NCBI GenBank assembly: GCA_018894445.1
Contig: JAHIPJ010000078.1
Location: forward strand, 1 to 8,711
Direction: 5' to 3'
Length of the DNA: 8,711 nucleotides
DNA from: Actinomycetota bacterium
Lineage (GTDB): Bacteria; Actinomycetota; Humimicrobiia; Humimicrobiales; Humimicrobiaceae
Shown here: in pieces, positions 6,403 to 8,711 of the stretch
Layout of the letters: every line of letters starts with the position of its first letter
Numbering within the stretch: position 1 is the stretch's first letter
The notes under the pieces: generated by a model
Database searches by the model: none
The model's input: only the letters and a program-made list of their open reading frames with translations
Told to the model about the DNA's origin: nothing
Made by a program: the position numbers and the translations under genes

Positions 6403-7845
6403 ATGGGTAAAAAGATTATTATTCAACCGGTAACAAGAATTGAAGGTCATGCAAAAGTTACCATACAATTAGATGATAATGGAAATGTCAGTGATACAAT
6501 GGTTCATGTTGTTGAACTCAGGGGATTTGAAAAATTTTGTATTGGCAGGCCTGTTGAGGAACTTCCAAGGATTGTCACCAGTATTTGTGGGGTGTGTCCC
6601 TGGTCACATCATTTAGCGAGCGCAAAAGCATGTGATGCTATTTTTAGAGTGAAGATCCCGTCTGCTGCAAGAAAGCTCCGGGAACTTTGTAATTCTATTG
6701 CTTACACTGAAGAACATATTTTACATTTTTACTTTCTGGCAGGAGCTGATTTTGTCATGGGACCTGATGCTGATTATAGTATAAGAAATGTAATTGGTAT
6801 TGCTCAGAAGTTCCCTGATATAGCAAAGAAAGTTATAAGAAACAGGCACCTGGGCGCAAGAATGCTGGAAATAATTTCTGGGAAATCAATTCATCCTGTT
6901 GCTGCAGTTCCCGGGGGATACAGCAAAGCTCTTACTGATGGGGAGAGAGATGAATTACTTAAAATGGCAAGTGAAGTTTTAGAGTTTTCAAAGTTTTCAA
7001 TTGATTATGCCAAGAAAAATATCTTTCCACAGTATATTGAAGTAGTTAAGACACTGGGAGTTATAAAAACAGGATTTTTAGGTACAGTAACAAAAGATGG
7101 GTCACTCGACCTCTATGATGGAGTTTTAAGAATGATGCAGGCTGATGGTAGTTATGAGGACTTTACTTATGAACAGTATACTGATTACATTGGGGAGCAT
7201 ATTGAGCCATGGACATACTTGAAATTTCCATATATGAAAAAAGCAGGTAAACTTTCTATGGACTTAGATAATCCTGTAGGTGTTTATAGAACTAACACAC
7301 TGGCAAGAATGAATGTTTGTGACAGGATTCGAACGCCACTTGCACAGAAGGAACTTGAAGAATTCCGTAATGAATTTGGCAGACCTGTACAGCTGACTCT
7401 TCTTTATAACTGGGCAAGATTGATTGAATTACTATATAATGCAGAATATGCAGTCCAGTTATTAGAAGACCCTGAAATAATTTCAAAGGACATAAGGATT
7501 CCTGTTAAGCCGCGTGCTGCTCGAGGAATTGGTTGTGTTGAAGCACCAAGGGGTACACTAATTCATGACTATGAAACTGATGAAAATGGAATGGTCACCA
7601 ATGTAAATCTAATTGTGGGCACCACACATAATAACGCACCAATTAATATGTCAGTAAAGAAAGCAGCAACAGATTTGATCAAAGACGGTAAATATGATCA
7701 GGGTATTTTAAATAGAGTGGAGATGGCTATTCGTGCTTATGATCCCTGTTTATCTTGTGCGACTCATAATTTAGATGGAAGTATCGCAGTTAGAATAGAT
7801 ATTGTAGATGCTTCTGGTAAAGTAGTTCAAACTTATAAAAACTAA
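6403..7845 (+). CDS. mvhA: [NiFe] hydrogenase large (catalytic) subunit, MvhA type (group 3c)
   Basis: A 480-residue large subunit carrying the NiFe(CN)2CO site that oxidises or forms H2. N-terminal RIEGHAK (E14) is followed by the L1 motif, with RGFEKFCIGRP at 40-50 and ICGVCPWSHH at 61-70 (ligands C62 and C65). The L2 motif DPCLSCATH at 447-455 supplies C449 and C452. EAPRGTLIHDY (380-390) is the conserved active-site arginine segment. All four metal-binding cysteines are present, so the enzyme should be active. A C-terminal tail of 25 residues follows H455. Large subunits of this family are cut after the final His of L2 once nickel is inserted, and the gene for such an endopeptidase follows by 2 bp. 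The start is set by a consensus Shine-Dalgarno site. With mvhD, mvhG and hdrA it forms the H2-activating end of the complex. Confidence 0.96.
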   Translation: MGKKIIIQPVTRIEGHAKVTIQLDDNGNVSDTMVHVVELRGFEKFCIGRPVEELPRIVTSICGVCPWSHHLASAKACDAIFRVKIPSAARKLRELCNSIAYTEEHILHFYFLAGADFVMGPDADYSIRNVIGIAQKFPDIAKKVIRNRHLGARMLEIISGKSIHPVAAVPGGYSKALTDGERDELLKMASEVLEFSKFSIDYAKKNIFPQYIEVVKTLGVIKTGFLGTVTKDGSLDLYDGVLRMMQADGSYEDFTYEQYTDYIGEHIEPWTYLKFPYMKKAGKLSMDLDNPVGVYRTNTLARMNVCDRIRTPLAQKELEEFRNEFGRPVQLTLLYNWARLIELLYNAEYAVQLLEDPEIISKDIRIPVKPRAARGIGCVEAPRGTLIHDYETDENGMVTNVNLIVGTTHNNAPINMSVKKAATDLIKDGKYDQGILNRVEMAIRAYDPCLSCATHNLDGSIAVRIDIVDASGKVVQTYKN

Positions 7846-7847
7846 GA

Positions 7848-8345
7848 ATGCAAAATAATATTCCTGATCGTTACAGAAAACCAATCCTTATTTTAGGATG
7901 TGGAAATATACTATTTGGCGATGATGGATTTGGTCCTCAAGTGGTGGAATATTTAGAAGAAAATTACTCTATTCCAGAAAATGTTGAAGTAATAAATGCC
8001 GGCTGCAGCGTCAGAAATATCCTTTTTGATATAGTCCTTTACAAAAAGAAGCCGCAAAAGATAATCATCATTGATGCATTAGATGTTGGGAAAATACCAG
8101 GAGAGGTTTTTGAAATTGAGCTTGAAGATATTCCCGAAAACAAGATAGATGATTTTTCAATGCATCAACTACCTACTTCAAACTTATTAAAAGAGCTAAA
8201 AGATCAGTGTAAGGTTTATATAAAAATTTTTTCCTGCCAGGTAGAAAGCATTCCCAAAAGTGTCTCCATAGGCATTTCAAATAAGTTACTTGATTCAATT
8301 CCAGAAGTGTGTGAGTTGATAATAAATGAGATAAAAAGAGATTAG
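7848..8345 (+). CDS. Hydrogenase maturation endopeptidase (HycI/HybD/FrcD family)
   Basis: A 165-residue protease of the M52 family, which removes the C-terminal tail of the hydrogenase large subunit after nickel insertion. It recognises bound nickel directly. The three nickel ligands known from E. coli HybD (E16, D62, H93) align by motif with D26 in GNILFGDDGFG (19-29), D76 in IIDALDVG (74-81) and H106 in SMHQLP (104-109). The usual glycine-rich LGCGN opening is at 16-20. The length is typical. The ATG is 2 bp after the mvhA stop, without a clear Shine-Dalgarno site, so translation is probably coupled to mvhA. The substrate is almost certainly the adjacent MvhA. The protein is cytoplasmic. 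I leave the symbol open because names differ by lineage (frcD, hycI, hyaD, hybD). Confidence 0.93.
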   Translation: MQNNIPDRYRKPILILGCGNILFGDDGFGPQVVEYLEENYSIPENVEVINAGCSVRNILFDIVLYKKKPQKIIIIDALDVGKIPGEVFEIELEDIPENKIDDFSMHQLPTSNLLKELKDQCKVYIKIFSCQVESIPKSVSIGISNKLLDSIPEVCELIINEIKRD

Positions 8346-8367
8346 CTTGAGATAATTGTAAATTGCC

Positions 8368-8711
8368 ATGCATGAATATTCTATTACCTGTTCAATTTTA
8401 GATATATTGAATAAGGTAGTAAAAGAAAATAAAATAAAAAAAATAAAAAAGATTAATTTTGAGATTAGTTCAATTGCGTACATTGAACCTGATTCTGTTG
8501 AGTTCTATTACAATTTTTTAACTGAGGATAATAATGTTTTAAGAAATGCTAAATTAAAATTTAAAAAGAAAAAAACACAGATTAAGTGCGGGGATTGTAA
8601 AGAAATATCCAATATAGAAAATCTTTTTGTTGCAGAATGTCCGAAATGTTCCGGTAGAAATATTAAGTTTATAGATGATGATGAAATTAAAATAATTTCA
8701 GTAGAAACATA
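8368..8711 (+). CDS. hypA: Hydrogenase nickel-insertion protein HypA (3' end at window edge)
   Basis: This frame runs from ATG 8368 to the right edge: 114 codons and then TA, so the stop is probably completed by the next base; HypA proteins are normally about 113-118 residues. The start MHEYSI carries the invariant M1-H2-E3 nickel-binding N-terminus. Two zinc-binding CxxC pairs are present, C74/C77 (KCGDCK) and C91/C94 (ECPKC). HypA delivers nickel with HypB to the hydrogenase large subunit, here presumably MvhA. The ATG lies 22 bp after the endopeptidase stop, with no strong Shine-Dalgarno site. A lysine-rich stretch at residues 19-28 (from a long A-rich run at 8422-8452) is an AT-bias effect and a place where sequencing errors could occur. 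Further hyp genes may follow outside the window. Confidence 0.92.
   Translation, partial: MHEYSITCSILDILNKVVKENKIKKIKKINFEISSIAYIEPDSVEFYYNFLTEDNNVLRNAKLKFKKKKTQIKCGDCKEISNIENLFVAECPKCSGRNIKFIDDDEIKIISVET

Noticed and set aside
8346..8367. Terminator between the endopeptidase gene and hypA
   Set aside because: The 22-bp gap has no stable GC-rich stem followed by a T run; the genes appear cotranscribed.
8422..8455. Degraded or frameshifted hypA because of the long A-rich run
   Set aside because: The frame continues cleanly through both CxxC pairs to a normal family length, so there is no sign of disruption.

Overview
The window is an AT-rich bacterial operon, read entirely from the + strand, that encodes a cytoplasmic [NiFe] hydrogenase of the Mvh type (group 3c) tied to a very large HdrA-like flavoprotein. 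It looks like an anaerobe using hydrogen and ferredoxin metabolism. Purine-rich Shine-Dalgarno sites and the DRTGG/PHP/HATPase gene set, which I know best from Firmicutes-like and other anaerobic bacterial hydrogenase clusters, argue for a bacterium rather than a methanogen. The lineage cannot be fixed from this sequence; an uncultured low-GC anaerobic phylum is plausible.

Layout: 1-94, the last 30 codons of a probable DRTGG-domain protein; 118-867, a PHP-domain phosphoesterase-like protein; 872-1327, a stand-alone HATPase_c protein. These three form a probable sensing or regulatory module. Next comes 1324-4713, a 1129-residue HdrA-like protein whose start codon overlaps the ATPase stop (ATGA). 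It is followed by mvhD (4736-5167), an unrecognised 67-residue protein (5179-5382), mvhG (5397-6323), mvhA (6403-7845), a hydrogenase maturation endopeptidase (7848-8345) and hypA (8368 to the window edge, probably missing only the last base of its stop codon). Gaps are short; the longest, 79 bp, lies before mvhA. No gene-free stretch exceeds 300 bp. I see no tRNA, rRNA, CRISPR array, insertion sequence or convincing terminator.

How the genes fit together: MvhA/MvhG would split or form H2. MvhD would pass electrons to the FAD of the HdrA-like protein. That protein carries one NuoG-like [2Fe-2S] site and at least five CxxC-rich [4Fe-4S] sites, and is the likely flavin-based bifurcation centre. 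HdrB and HdrC, the usual heterodisulfide-reducing partners, are absent here, so the third redox partner (ferredoxin, NAD(P)H through a NuoEF-like module, or another) is open. The endopeptidase and HypA mature the nickel site.

The most unusual points are the architecture of the HdrA-like protein (a NuoG-like head joined to an HdrA half that lacks its Rossmann fold, followed by an HdrA that lacks its internal ferredoxin insert), two in-frame short-repeat insertions in its second half, the pairing of a DRTGG-PHP-HATPase module with a [NiFe] rather than an [FeFe] hydrogenase, and the 67-residue protein inside the hydrogenase gene set.
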